Shown here: piece by piece, positions 10,726 through 19,511 of the stretch
Position numbering within the stretch: the stretch's first letter is position 1
How the letters are laid out: every line of letters begins with the position of its first letter
Source: an uncultured Selenomonadaceae bacterium
Lineage (GTDB): Bacteria; Bacillota; Negativicutes; Selenomonadales; Selenomonadaceae
Direction: 5' to 3'
Length of the DNA stretch: 64,000 bases
Assembly: GCA_905234195.1 (NCBI GenBank)
Contig: CAJOFR010000001.1
Coordinates: 35,057 to 99,056, forward strand
The notes under the pieces: generated by a model
What the model was told of the DNA's origin: nothing
What the model saw: the letters and a program-made list of their open reading frames with translations, nothing else
Databases searched by the model: none
Position numbers and translations under genes: made by a program

Positions 10726-11670
10726 TTGAAAAAATTTTGCTTGATCGTTTTTGCCTTTGTAATGATATTTTTTATAGCCGGCTGTGACGGGTCAAGAGAG
10801 GATATTAACGGAGTTGAAACTATAAATTTCGCGGAATTAGAAGATGATCTCGGGCGTAAAGTTATTTTAAAAGATAAGCCGGAAAGGATTGCAGTGACTT
10901 CTGCATCATTTTTAGAACCTATCCACGAAATTGGAGGTAACATTGTAGCTCGTCCAGACTCAAAAAATAAAACACCCGATTGGGCGAAAGATATTCCAAG
11001 CATTGGACAAGTGTACAACATTGATGTAGAACGCCTTTTATCTTGCGATCCCGATATAGTGATAATTAATAAAGGCATGAATGAAAAAATAATAGATATA
11101 CTTGAGAAAAATAAAATTATTACAATTGTCATGAGCATGAAAACGCTAGAAGAAGTTCATCGAGGTATTCAGATATTTGCAAAGTTGAATGGTAATGTAG
11201 AAAAAGGTGAGGAACTCAACAAGAAAATTGACAATGACATTGCTGATATTGTGAATAAAGTGCCAAAGGAAATAAAAAATGTGGCAATTTTACATGTCAC
11301 TGCACAAGGGATAAATATCCAATCAGACGAAAGTATAGCAGGAAATATAGCAAAAATGTTTAGTTGGAAAAACGTTGCTTCAAATATGACTTTTATTGAC
11401 GAGAGCCCCGACACTGTGCCGTATAGCTTAGAAAAACTTGCCACACAAAACCCCGAAATAATTTTTATAACGAGTATGGGCAATCTTGAGGAAATAAAGA
11501 GAAGCACAGAAAATTTAATGAAAAATAATGAATCCTGGCAAGCAATTAGTGCTGCAAAGAATAACAAAGTGTATTTTCTGCCGCAGGATTTATTTTTGTT
11601 GAGTCCAGGTCTCCATTATCCTGAAGCTGTCAAAAAAATGGCGGAGTTGGTTTACCCAGATAATTTTTAG
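10726..11670 (+). CDS. ABC transporter periplasmic substrate-binding lipoprotein (iron/cobalamin type)
   Basis: Lipobox FIAGC; periplasmic-binding fold sequence (LLSCDPDIVIINKGMNEKIIDIL). Confidence 0.88.
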   Translation: MKKFCLIVFAFVMIFFIAGCDGSREDINGVETINFAELEDDLGRKVILKDKPERIAVTSASFLEPIHEIGGNIVARPDSKNKTPDWAKDIPSIGQVYNIDVERLLSCDPDIVIINKGMNEKIIDILEKNKIITIVMSMKTLEEVHRGIQIFAKLNGNVEKGEELNKKIDNDIADIVNKVPKEIKNVAILHVTAQGINIQSDESIAGNIAKMFSWKNVASNMTFIDESPDTVPYSLEKLATQNPEIIFITSMGNLEEIKRSTENLMKNNESWQAISAAKNNKVYFLPQDLFLLSPGLHYPEAVKKMAELVYPDNF

Positions 11671-11683
11671 TTAAATTGTAAAG

Positions 11684-11712
11684 TTGACATTGAAAATATT
11701 TTGTGTTAAAGT
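11684..11712 (+). promoter_or_regulatory. Candidate promoter of tRNA-Arg
   Basis: TTGACA-17 nt-TAAAGT ending 14 nt before the tRNA. Confidence 0.7.
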
Positions 11713-11726
11713 GACGTTTAATGGAT

Positions 11727-11798
11727 GTGCTCGTAGTCAAGTGGATAAGACGCTAGCCTCCGGAGCTGGAAGCGTGGGTTCGATTCCCACCGAGCGCA
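11727..11798 (+). tRNA. tRNA-Arg(CCG)
   Basis: Cloverleaf drawn by hand: acceptor GTGCTCG/CGAGCGC, anticodon loop CTCCGGA, T-arm GTGGGTTCGATTCCCAC; CCA not encoded. Confidence 0.95.
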
Positions 11799-11833
11799 CT
11801 AACTTTTGAGTTCGGTACCTTTTTGTCCATACT

Positions 11834-11876
11834 AAAAACCGGCAGCTTGTCCCCCGATGGAGTGCTGTCGGTTTTT
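11834..11876 (+). terminator. Rho-independent terminator after tRNA-Arg
   Basis: AAAAACCGGCAGC...GCTGTCGGTTTTTG hairpin. Confidence 0.75.
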
Positions 11877-11899
11877 GTTTGGGGTTTATATACACCTTT

Positions 11900-11944
11900 A
11901 AACTGTTTCACGAATACATAAAATTGTTGCACGTGAAACAGTTT
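11900..11944. repeat. 13-bp perfect inverted repeat
   Basis: AAACTGTTTCACG (11900-11912) / CGTGAAACAGTTT (11932-11944). Confidence 0.85.
11925..11940. promoter_or_regulatory. parS-like ParB-binding site
   Basis: TGTTGCACGTGAAACA, 15/16 match to consensus TGTTTCACGTGAAACA; intergenic; flanked by half sites TGTTTCACG (11904-11912) and GTGAAACA (11948-11955). Confidence 0.8.
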
Positions 11945-12016
11945 TATGTGAAACATTTTTTACTTTCTTTAAATTATACATTAAATAAAAATTTATAAGT
12001 CATAATAATAAGATTA

Positions 12017-12796
12017 TTAGTCTTCTACAATTTTTCTTGCTCCTAAAAATCTAGGTCTCCAATAATCATTATTTAGTGAATCTATACGTACACCACGACT
12101 TGATGAGGTATGCAGAAATTTTTCATCACCCACGTAAAATCCACAATGAGATGCGCCTTCCATGTACGTTGAAAAAAATACCAAATCACCGACGTTGAGC
12201 TGAGAAATTTTTGCAGAGTACCCAAGATTATATTGTTCGTCAGCAAGACGAGGAATTAAAAATCCGTGTTTTTTAAATACATATTGAAGAAAACCGGAAC
12301 AATCGAAACCTGAAGGGGTAGTACCTCCAAAAACATACGGGACTCCCATATACTCTTTCGCTGTCGCAATAATTTCGGTACCTTGCTGTCTCGTTATAAA
12401 AGTTTTTCCGTAGGATACTTGGTGCTGCTCAATCGTGCTATTCGGATTTTTAACAGTACTGATTGTTTTTATACTATTTATTGGTATAACTTTCAAATCT
12501 GACAAACTACGACCTTTTACAGGTTTTGCTTTTTTAAGAGCTCGCCAAGTAACATTTGTAACTATACCCGTCACATCAATCCTTTGATCATGTTGAAAAG
12601 CAGATACAGCACGTTCTGTTTCATTTCCAAAAACTCCGTCAAGTTCAGTAATTTCATAGCCTATAATGTAGAGCTTTTTTTGTAAAGTTAAAACATCTTT
12701 TCCTATTGAATTTCTTGAAAGAGTCGGCGAAGCAATTGCATTGGTATAAATCGGAATAGTGAGCATGGCAGTTAAAAGTAGGGTTTTAATTTTCAT
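12017..12796 (-). CDS. Secreted NlpC/P60 endopeptidase with peptidoglycan-binding domain
   Basis: Signal peptide; PG_binding_1 (DVLTLQKKLYIIGY...DGVFGNETERAVSAFQ); GTTPSGFDCSGFLQYVFKKHG, ASHCGFYVG. Confidence 0.92.
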   Translation of the reverse strand: MKIKTLLLTAMLTIPIYTNAIASPTLSRNSIGKDVLTLQKKLYIIGYEITELDGVFGNETERAVSAFQHDQRIDVTGIVTNVTWRALKKAKPVKGRSLSDLKVIPINSIKTISTVKNPNSTIEQHQVSYGKTFITRQQGTEIIATAKEYMGVPYVFGGTTPSGFDCSGFLQYVFKKHGFLIPRLADEQYNLGYSAKISQLNVGDLVFFSTYMEGASHCGFYVGDEKFLHTSSSRGVRIDSLNNDYWRPRFLGARKIVED

Positions 12797-12812
12797 GCAA
12801 TCAACCTCCGAT

Positions 12813-13862
12813 TTAAACAAATTTAAAAGAGAATTTTTGTCTTGGTTTCATATACCCAGTCAAAAAATTTTCTTCTTCGACGATGCGTGCGACGATATTT
12901 ACCCTTAAATCAGCTGGAAGAACATCTTCAATTATTTGAATTTCCCCGACGTATCTTCCAAAATTTTTATTATCAATCGTTATATCTCCAAAATTTCTTT
13001 CCGTAGCACAATTATCAGGAGAAATTGTCCCTCCAATGGATTTAAGAATCTGTCGTCCTTCAGCTGCGCGAATCACAGATTTTGAAATATCGGGGCGTCT
13101 GGTAAATTTATTCCCCAAGATTTTTATAGAAGTTGGATCACTCGTTAGAAGATTCGCATGAATTATTACCTCATCATCTACAATTTCCGCGACAGATCTG
13201 CACTCCTCGACGGTAGGCATGCCATCACCAATTATAATAAAATCAATACCAAGAGCGACTAAAAATCTAGCTGATAAATCTGTACTGAAATTGCGACAAT
13301 CTTCCAGTGTGGGCAGACCTTCGCCGAGTGGAGGTCTGCGACGCCCCTCGAGGCTTGGCACAAAAGCACCTACAGAAATTCCAAAATCGTGTAGTATTTT
13401 ATTTTGATTTTCAAAAAAGTATGTATCGAGCCCTGTATAAGGATGAGGATAAAAATTGTGAAGAGCAGTTATATTCGGAAAATTTGCTCCGAGATTCAAA
13501 AGTATTGTTAAAAATTCATTTGTGACGGTCGAAGCGTTCAACTGAATCTTGCGTGAATGACTAAGTTCAACGATTTGCGAAAAACTGAAACCATCGTCTA
13601 ATCTCAATGTTAAACCTTCCCAATCGAATCCGTCGATATTTTCGGGATTTACGTCAATAATGACCTCAAAGCCACTACGGATAGCACTAGTCAAAATAAC
13701 AGCAAAATCATCAAGAAATTTTTCCGGATCCTCAACTGCTTCAGGAATTTGAGTAGACGTAAAAATACGTTTCATACCCAGCGAAGCGGCCAATTCGATT
13801 AAGGCAAGATTTTCATCAAGCTCGTAACCGAGACCGGCATAAACAGATATTCCGTTCCGCAT
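12813..13862 (-). CDS. mupG: DUF871 family protein, MupG-like 6-phospho-N-acetylmuramidase
   Basis: MRNGISVYAGLGYELDENLALIELAASLGMKRIFTSTQIPE; HNFYPHPYTGLD; next to murQ. Confidence 0.85.
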   Translation of the reverse strand: MRNGISVYAGLGYELDENLALIELAASLGMKRIFTSTQIPEAVEDPEKFLDDFAVILTSAIRSGFEVIIDVNPENIDGFDWEGLTLRLDDGFSFSQIVELSHSRKIQLNASTVTNEFLTILLNLGANFPNITALHNFYPHPYTGLDTYFFENQNKILHDFGISVGAFVPSLEGRRRPPLGEGLPTLEDCRNFSTDLSARFLVALGIDFIIIGDGMPTVEECRSVAEIVDDEVIIHANLLTSDPTSIKILGNKFTRRPDISKSVIRAAEGRQILKSIGGTISPDNCATERNFGDITIDNKNFGRYVGEIQIIEDVLPADLRVNIVARIVEEENFLTGYMKPRQKFSFKFV

Positions 13863-13889
13863 TCTTATTGCTCCTTTCTAAATGAAATT

Positions 13890-14738
13890 TTAGGATATTA
13901 TTTGATTACTATTTTTTCTAAGAAAATTTATCGCGCTTTTAGCATGCCAATTGCAACTATTCAAAGCATCGATAGCTTCCAGTTCATCGCAATTTGTTGC
14001 AATCATGACAATTCTGCGCGCGCGATCACGCAATTTTTCATTTGTAGCGTGAACATCGACCATTAAATTTCCGTAGACTTTACCAAGCTTTATCATTGCC
14101 CCAGTGGTCAACATATTAAGAACCATTTTTGTAGCAGTACCAGCTTTCATACGAGTCGAACCAGTAATGACCTCCGCACCAGTTACAGGAGTTATATCAA
14201 TATCGACAATTTTTGCAAGAGCTGAATTTTCAACACAAGAAATGCCTATAGTGTAAGCACCGCATCGCTTTGCGTACTCTACACCGCTCAAGACATATGG
14301 CGTCCTTCCTGAAGTAGCAATTCCCACCAGAACATCCGAAACGCAGAAATTTTTATCCTTTAAATCAGAAACAGCAGCATCTCTATTATCTTCAGCCCCT
14401 TCGATAGAATTTACTAAAGCCGTGTTTCCGCCGGCAATAATTCCTTGAATCAAATCGGGCGACGTCCCGAAGGTTGGTGGACATTCTGACGCATCAAGCA
14501 CACCAAGTCTACCGGAAGTTCCCGCTCCAATGTAAAATAATCGACCTCCTTGGGAAATTTTTTTGGCAATAAGTTCAACTGCGTCTGCAATATTTGTCAA
14601 GGTTTTTTCAACAGCAACTGCAATTTTCTTGTCTTCGTCGTTGATAATCTTGAGCATTTCCAAAGTTGAACATTTATCTATTTTTTCAGAAGCGGGATTT
14701 CTAAGTTCGGTGGTGAGGTTGAAAAATTTTTCATCCAT
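13890..14738 (-). CDS. murQ: N-acetylmuramic acid 6-phosphate etherase
   Basis: [54 protein letters not shown]. Confidence 0.97.
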   Translation of the reverse strand: MDEKFFNLTTELRNPASEKIDKCSTLEMLKIINDEDKKIAVAVEKTLTNIADAVELIAKKISQGGRLFYIGAGTSGRLGVLDASECPPTFGTSPDLIQGIIAGGNTALVNSIEGAEDNRDAAVSDLKDKNFCVSDVLVGIATSGRTPYVLSGVEYAKRCGAYTIGISCVENSALAKIVDIDITPVTGAEVITGSTRMKAGTATKMVLNMLTTGAMIKLGKVYGNLMVDVHATNEKLRDRARRIVMIATNCDELEAIDALNSCNWHAKSAINFLRKNSNQIIS

Positions 14739-14767
14739 ACTATCACTCCCTTTCTTAGTAAAATTAT

Positions 14768-15604
14768 TTAAGGAATCCAGATAAAACTGGCAATTCCTTC
14801 GTTTCCGTCAGAAATTAACTTTTCTTTAAATCTGGAAAGCGGCGCGATTATCGGCGCAGCTTTTAATCTTAACTGAAATCGGAAAAAAGTGTGTTCATTT
14901 GAACCTAAAACCGGTATCCTGTTCAAGACATAATTTTGAGAATCATTGTGAGCTAGTCCATAGTCAACCGTAAAACCTGCGCGATATCCAACTGCCTTAC
15001 TCATCTCTTCAGCCTCACGTGTGTATTTTCCACCGGGATAGGCGATAAAATTTGCACTTTTCTTCAGATGCCATTCAATCGCTTGTTTTGAACCGTAGAT
15101 TTGTTCCCAAAGTTTGTCCCGAGAATAAATTTCAGTCAATATTTTATGGCTAAGCGTATGACTTTCAATATCTGCCAGACCACTACTTTGCATTTCGCGC
15201 GCCTGTTGCCAAGTTAAATAATTTGGGTACAGGTTAACGTTGTCCGTCACGATAAAAAATGTAGCTTTGACGTTGTATTTTTTGAGAATAGGAAAAACAT
15301 TTTTATAAATGTCAACGTGACCATCGTCAAAGGTTATTACTATCGGATTCGCAGGAAGTTCACTTTTATTTTCCCACGCGTTCAGAAGCTCGTCCGGAGT
15401 AATGATCGTATATCCACTGTCGACCAAGTATTTTATTTGCGTCTCAAATTGTTCGGTCGTTAAAGTAAATGCATTGTTATCAACGTCGTTGACCTGGTGA
15501 TAGCTTAAAATCGGCACACCGCCTTCATCGCGTTGAAAAAGCCATAGCAAAAAGCTAGAAATCGCCGCGACCAAAACGACCAAAAGTATTAGAATCCGTT
15601 TCAT
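14768..15604 (-). CDS. Polysaccharide deacetylase family protein, membrane-anchored
   Basis: [42 protein letters not shown] (NodB motif); N-terminal TM. Confidence 0.92.
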   Translation of the reverse strand: MKRILILLVVLVAAISSFLLWLFQRDEGGVPILSYHQVNDVDNNAFTLTTEQFETQIKYLVDSGYTIITPDELLNAWENKSELPANPIVITFDDGHVDIYKNVFPILKKYNVKATFFIVTDNVNLYPNYLTWQQAREMQSSGLADIESHTLSHKILTEIYSRDKLWEQIYGSKQAIEWHLKKSANFIAYPGGKYTREAEEMSKAVGYRAGFTVDYGLAHNDSQNYVLNRIPVLGSNEHTFFRFQLRLKAAPIIAPLSRFKEKLISDGNEGIASFIWIP

Positions 15605-15809
15605 GGAAAATTCTCCTCTAGAGTCATAGAAAAATCTTTCAGCTAATTTTCATATTGCTTGTGATAATATATAACAACGTCTCGACTCTGTCAAGAATAA
15701 GCTGGACATTTTGAGGATAAATAGATAAAATGTTTTGGTAATCAGTCAAAGTTGTAGGAGTACTAATTTAAAGATGGTAAAAAAATTTTTTAAGGAGATG
15801 TTTCACTAC

Positions 15810-16682
15810 GTGAAAAGGAATAATTTATGCTGGTGTGGCAGCGGAAAAAAATATAAAAAATGTCATATTTTTTTTGATGAGCGCATTGAGGAAATGAAAT
15901 TTGACAGTTCAAAGGGGCAAATTCGACCTCCTCACAAAATAATCAACAATGCGTCAGATATTGAAGGAATTCGGCGCGCAGCGGTCATAAATTCCGGCGC
16001 ACTTGATTTAGCTGGAGAGCTTGTCGAAGAAGGGACTGATACTTTAAAAATCAATGACGCTGTCCATGAGTTTATCACTGAACGCGGTGCGCATCCAAGT
16101 TGTCTCAAATTTGAAGGTTTTCCTAAAAGTATTTGTATTTCTGTGAATAATGTTGTCTGTCACGGCATACCCTCGAAAAAAACTATTCTCAAAAATGGAG
16201 ATATTCTAAATATAGACATTACGACCGATTTGGACGGTTATTTCGCCGATGCTTCACGTATGTTTTTTGTCGGAAAAATTTCTCCGGAGGCCGAACGCCT
16301 CATTAGAATTACTCATGAGATTATGGAAGCAGGTATCAAAGCAGCTCAACCGTGGCATTTTGTTGGTGATATTGGAGCGGCTTGCGGCAAATATGCTCAT
16401 GATAACGGTTATTCTGTTGTGACTGATCTTGGCGGACATGGAGTCGGGAAAGCCTTTCACCTGGAGCCTTTTGTGAGTCATGATTGTAAAGCTGATACCG
16501 GCATGCTTTTGGTTCCTGGAATGGTTTTGACTGTGGAGCCGATGATCAATGTCGGGGCTAAAAATGTCACGATCGATAAATCTGACGACTGGACTGTACG
16601 CACTGCTGACGGTAGCCTTTCCGCGCAGTGGGAAAAAACTATCTTGATAACCGATACTGGCAATGAAGTTTTAGCAAGTTAA
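15810..16682 (+). CDS. map: Methionine aminopeptidase type I with N-terminal SEC-C zinc motif
   Basis: CWCGSGKKYKKCH; CVNN/VCHGIPS; TTDLDGYFADASRMFFVG; GTG start with SD aaggag (ORF open from 15735). Confidence 0.93.
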   Translation: MKRNNLCWCGSGKKYKKCHIFFDERIEEMKFDSSKGQIRPPHKIINNASDIEGIRRAAVINSGALDLAGELVEEGTDTLKINDAVHEFITERGAHPSCLKFEGFPKSICISVNNVVCHGIPSKKTILKNGDILNIDITTDLDGYFADASRMFFVGKISPEAERLIRITHEIMEAGIKAAQPWHFVGDIGAACGKYAHDNGYSVVTDLGGHGVGKAFHLEPFVSHDCKADTGMLLVPGMVLTVEPMINVGAKNVTIDKSDDWTVRTADGSLSAQWEKTILITDTGNEVLAS

Positions 16683-16784
16683 ATAGCGTTGCCCGCGAAA
16701 AAATATTACCAACATTGAAGGAAAAATAATATATTCGGCGAAAAATTAAGTACCACAAAAAATATTGTGAAGGGAGAATTTTTA

Positions 16785-18050
16785 ATGATTGGTGTAAGAA
16801 ATGTAGTGGCGATCGTGTGTGGAGGGGGTCCAGCACCTGGAATCAATGCGGTTATCAGCGCGGTTACCAACACTGCAAATCGCAACGGTTGGGACGTTTT
16901 GGGTATGTACGACGGTTTTTCTCATCTTGGACGCGGTGAGAAAAATTATATTCGTCTCGACGCCTCAAACGTCAATCGCATTCATTTGACTGGCGGTTGT
17001 ATCCTTAGAATGTCTCGTTTTAATCCGACGAAAAAAGAATCTGACCTGCGCACTGTTGTGGAAACTCTTACGGAACTCGGCGTCAATTACCTCGTGACAA
17101 TCGGTGGCGACGATACGGCATTCAGTTCTTCGGCTGTTTCCGAATATGCGCGTAAACTTGGACGCACGATTAATGTTGTTCACGTTCCTAAAACCATTGA
17201 CAATGATTTGCCGTTGCCGGAGGGAATTCCTACTTTTGGGTTTGAGACTGCGCGCGCGTTTGGTACGACAGAAATTCAAAATCTTATGGAAGATGCGCGT
17301 ACATCAAATAATCGTTGGTATTTCACGATTGCTATGGGACGTACGGCTGGGCATCTCGCACTTGGAATGGGACGTTCTGCCGGTGCGGCTTTAACGATTA
17401 TTCCTGAGGAATTTCCGCAACCCAAAATTCGTCTTCAACAGGTAGTGGATATTATTACCGGCTCAATCGTTAAGCGTTACCTGACCGGAAAAAATTATGG
17501 CGTTGCTGTTATTGCTGAAGGCGTTATTGAAAAAATTGCCGAGGAAGATTTTGCGGAACTCGGGAATGTGGTACTTGACGAGCACGGACATATTCGTTAC
17601 TCAGAACTTGATTTTGGAGAAATTCTCAAGCAAAAAGTACTCGCTGAAGTTAAACGCATAGGAATTAAAATTTCTATCGTCGACAAGGAGATTGGTTACG
17701 AACTTCGTTGTACTGCGCCAATTGCTTATGATATTGACTATGCGAGAAATCTTGGCTATGAGGCGATGCAGTTCCTTTTCCGTGGCGATAGCGGTGCGCT
17801 TATTACTATCCAAGACAACGAAGCCGTTCCCATGCGCTTTGAAAATATCCGTGATCCCGAAACCGGCAAGACTTTTGTCCGCAGAGTTAATATAGATTCT
17901 GTTCATTACAAGATTGCTCGCGGTTTTATGATGCGTCTTGAAAAAGCGGATCTCGAAGATCCCGGATTAGCGAACGCTTTTCGTATGGAACACGAGGAGT
18001 TCAAGAAACGTTACAGTTATCTTTTTGACGATGAACCTACACTCGACTAG
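16785..18050 (+). CDS. 6-phosphofructokinase, probably PPi-dependent
   Basis: IVCGGGPAPGINAVIS; TIGGDDT; VPKTIDND; IAMGRTAGHLALGMG. Confidence 0.92.
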   Translation: MIGVRNVVAIVCGGGPAPGINAVISAVTNTANRNGWDVLGMYDGFSHLGRGEKNYIRLDASNVNRIHLTGGCILRMSRFNPTKKESDLRTVVETLTELGVNYLVTIGGDDTAFSSSAVSEYARKLGRTINVVHVPKTIDNDLPLPEGIPTFGFETARAFGTTEIQNLMEDARTSNNRWYFTIAMGRTAGHLALGMGRSAGAALTIIPEEFPQPKIRLQQVVDIITGSIVKRYLTGKNYGVAVIAEGVIEKIAEEDFAELGNVVLDEHGHIRYSELDFGEILKQKVLAEVKRIGIKISIVDKEIGYELRCTAPIAYDIDYARNLGYEAMQFLFRGDSGALITIQDNEAVPMRFENIRDPETGKTFVRRVNIDSVHYKIARGFMMRLEKADLEDPGLANAFRMEHEEFKKRYSYLFDDEPTLD

Positions 18051-18080
18051 AACTTAAAGAGATAGAATAAGTATATAAAA

Positions 18081-18122
18081 AAATAAGCTACTTCTGAAAA
18101 AGTATGGGGTAGCTTATTTTTA
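18081..18122. terminator. Rho-independent terminator between convergent genes
   Basis: AATAAGCTAC...GTAGCTTATTTTTA hairpin. Confidence 0.75.
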
Positions 18123-18143
18123 TTGCTTTGAAAATTAATAATT

Positions 18144-19493
18144 TTATAATTTTATCGGTTTTAAATTTTTCATGTAAAATTTATAGGCGATAATAAGAAA
18201 AACCATTGTAAAAAACCAACTTACTCCGTATACGGTCATAAGAGTAGCATAAGTGGGAATTTTTGCAAAAACAGTGAATACCCAAGCGACTCTTATTCCA
18301 CAAACGAATATCAAAGTTATTATAGCAGGGGCGAGAGAAATACCGTATCCGCGCAAAGCTCCTGAAATAATTTCCATTATTACGCTGATAATTTCTGGAA
18401 CAATTATATACCAAATCCTAATGACTCCGAGTTCAATTACTTCTGGGTCTTCGTTAAAAAACTTTATCAAAGGCTCTGCAAGATATAATACAAAGGCAGA
18501 AAGTATCAGCATCAGGATTGTATTTATCCCTAGCGCGATCCAGGTAGCTTGTTTGCAACGCGGTAAATTTCCGGCACCATAATTTTGACTTACAAAAGTT
18601 GTTGCCGCCTGTCCAAATCCATTCGTTAAACAATAGACATTTATTTCTATCGTAAAAGCGGCGGCTGATGCCGCCATTGCGTCCGGACCTAGCGCATTAA
18701 TCGCGGACTGGATCAACAAGTTTGAAAGAGAAAAAACCATCCCTTGAATGCCCGCAGGAAGTCCTATTCTTACGATTTCTTTTAAGTAAGTTTTGTCAAT
18801 TTTTAGCGCAGTAATTTCTAAGCGAATAATTCCTTCTGCCTTGCGAAGTTTAAAAAACAAAAACGCCGCACTGATGAAATTTGCAATTACGGTAGCCCAC
18901 GCCACTCCGTTTACTCCCAAATCGAGATTAATTACAAAAATCAAGTTTAATGAAATATTACACAAACTTGCAATTATTAGGGATATTAACGGAGTTTGTG
19001 TATCGCCACGACTTCTAAAAATTGCTGCTTCGAAATTATAAATTCCCATTGCAGGCAGTCCTACGGCGTAAATTCGCAAGTAAGTTTCAGCCATAGGGGC
19101 AACTGAAGAAGGTACGACAAGCAGTTCAAAAATTGGATTTACCAGGATTTCTGCGATGATGCACAATACAAATCCGGTGATTAACGCCAACAAAAAAGCC
19201 GTATGTACTGCTTCGTGCACTCGTTCAAACTTTTCTGCCCCAATATTTTGAGCGATTACGACATTTGCTCCTAGGCTCAACCCTATAAATAGATTTACCA
19301 ATAATCCTATCAACGCTGTATTATTTCCGACTGCTGCCATTGCATTTTTTCCGACAAACTGTCCGAGCACAGCGACGTCTGCTGCATTTAAAAGTTGTTG
19401 CATTACTCCTGTTAAAGCTAGAGGCAGGGCAAATAAAATTATTTTATCCCACAACGAGCCGTGAAGCATGTCTATTTCACGAGTTTTTAACAT
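18144..19493 (-). CDS. MATE family efflux transporter
   Basis: 12-TM pattern; ALPLALTGVMQQLLNAADVAVLGQFVGKNAMAAVG. Confidence 0.93.
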   Translation of the reverse strand: MLKTREIDMLHGSLWDKIILFALPLALTGVMQQLLNAADVAVLGQFVGKNAMAAVGNNTALIGLLVNLFIGLSLGANVVIAQNIGAEKFERVHEAVHTAFLLALITGFVLCIIAEILVNPIFELLVVPSSVAPMAETYLRIYAVGLPAMGIYNFEAAIFRSRGDTQTPLISLIIASLCNISLNLIFVINLDLGVNGVAWATVIANFISAAFLFFKLRKAEGIIRLEITALKIDKTYLKEIVRIGLPAGIQGMVFSLSNLLIQSAINALGPDAMAASAAAFTIEINVYCLTNGFGQAATTFVSQNYGAGNLPRCKQATWIALGINTILMLILSAFVLYLAEPLIKFFNEDPEVIELGVIRIWYIIVPEIISVIMEIISGALRGYGISLAPAIITLIFVCGIRVAWVFTVFAKIPTYATLMTVYGVSWFFTMVFLIIAYKFYMKNLKPIKL

Positions 19494-19511
19494 TTTAGCA
19501 TCTCTTGTTTC

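Noticed and set aside
11753-11956. 67-aa minus-strand ORF in the track
   Set aside because: Runs antisense through tRNA-Arg, its terminator and the parS region; no protein features.
15799-15816. Second parS-like sequence TGTTTCACTACGTGAAAA near the map start
   Set aside because: It carries a 2-bp insertion in the core (TTTCAC-TA-CGTGAAA), which breaks ParB half-site spacing, and it lies in the SD/start region of map; probably chance.
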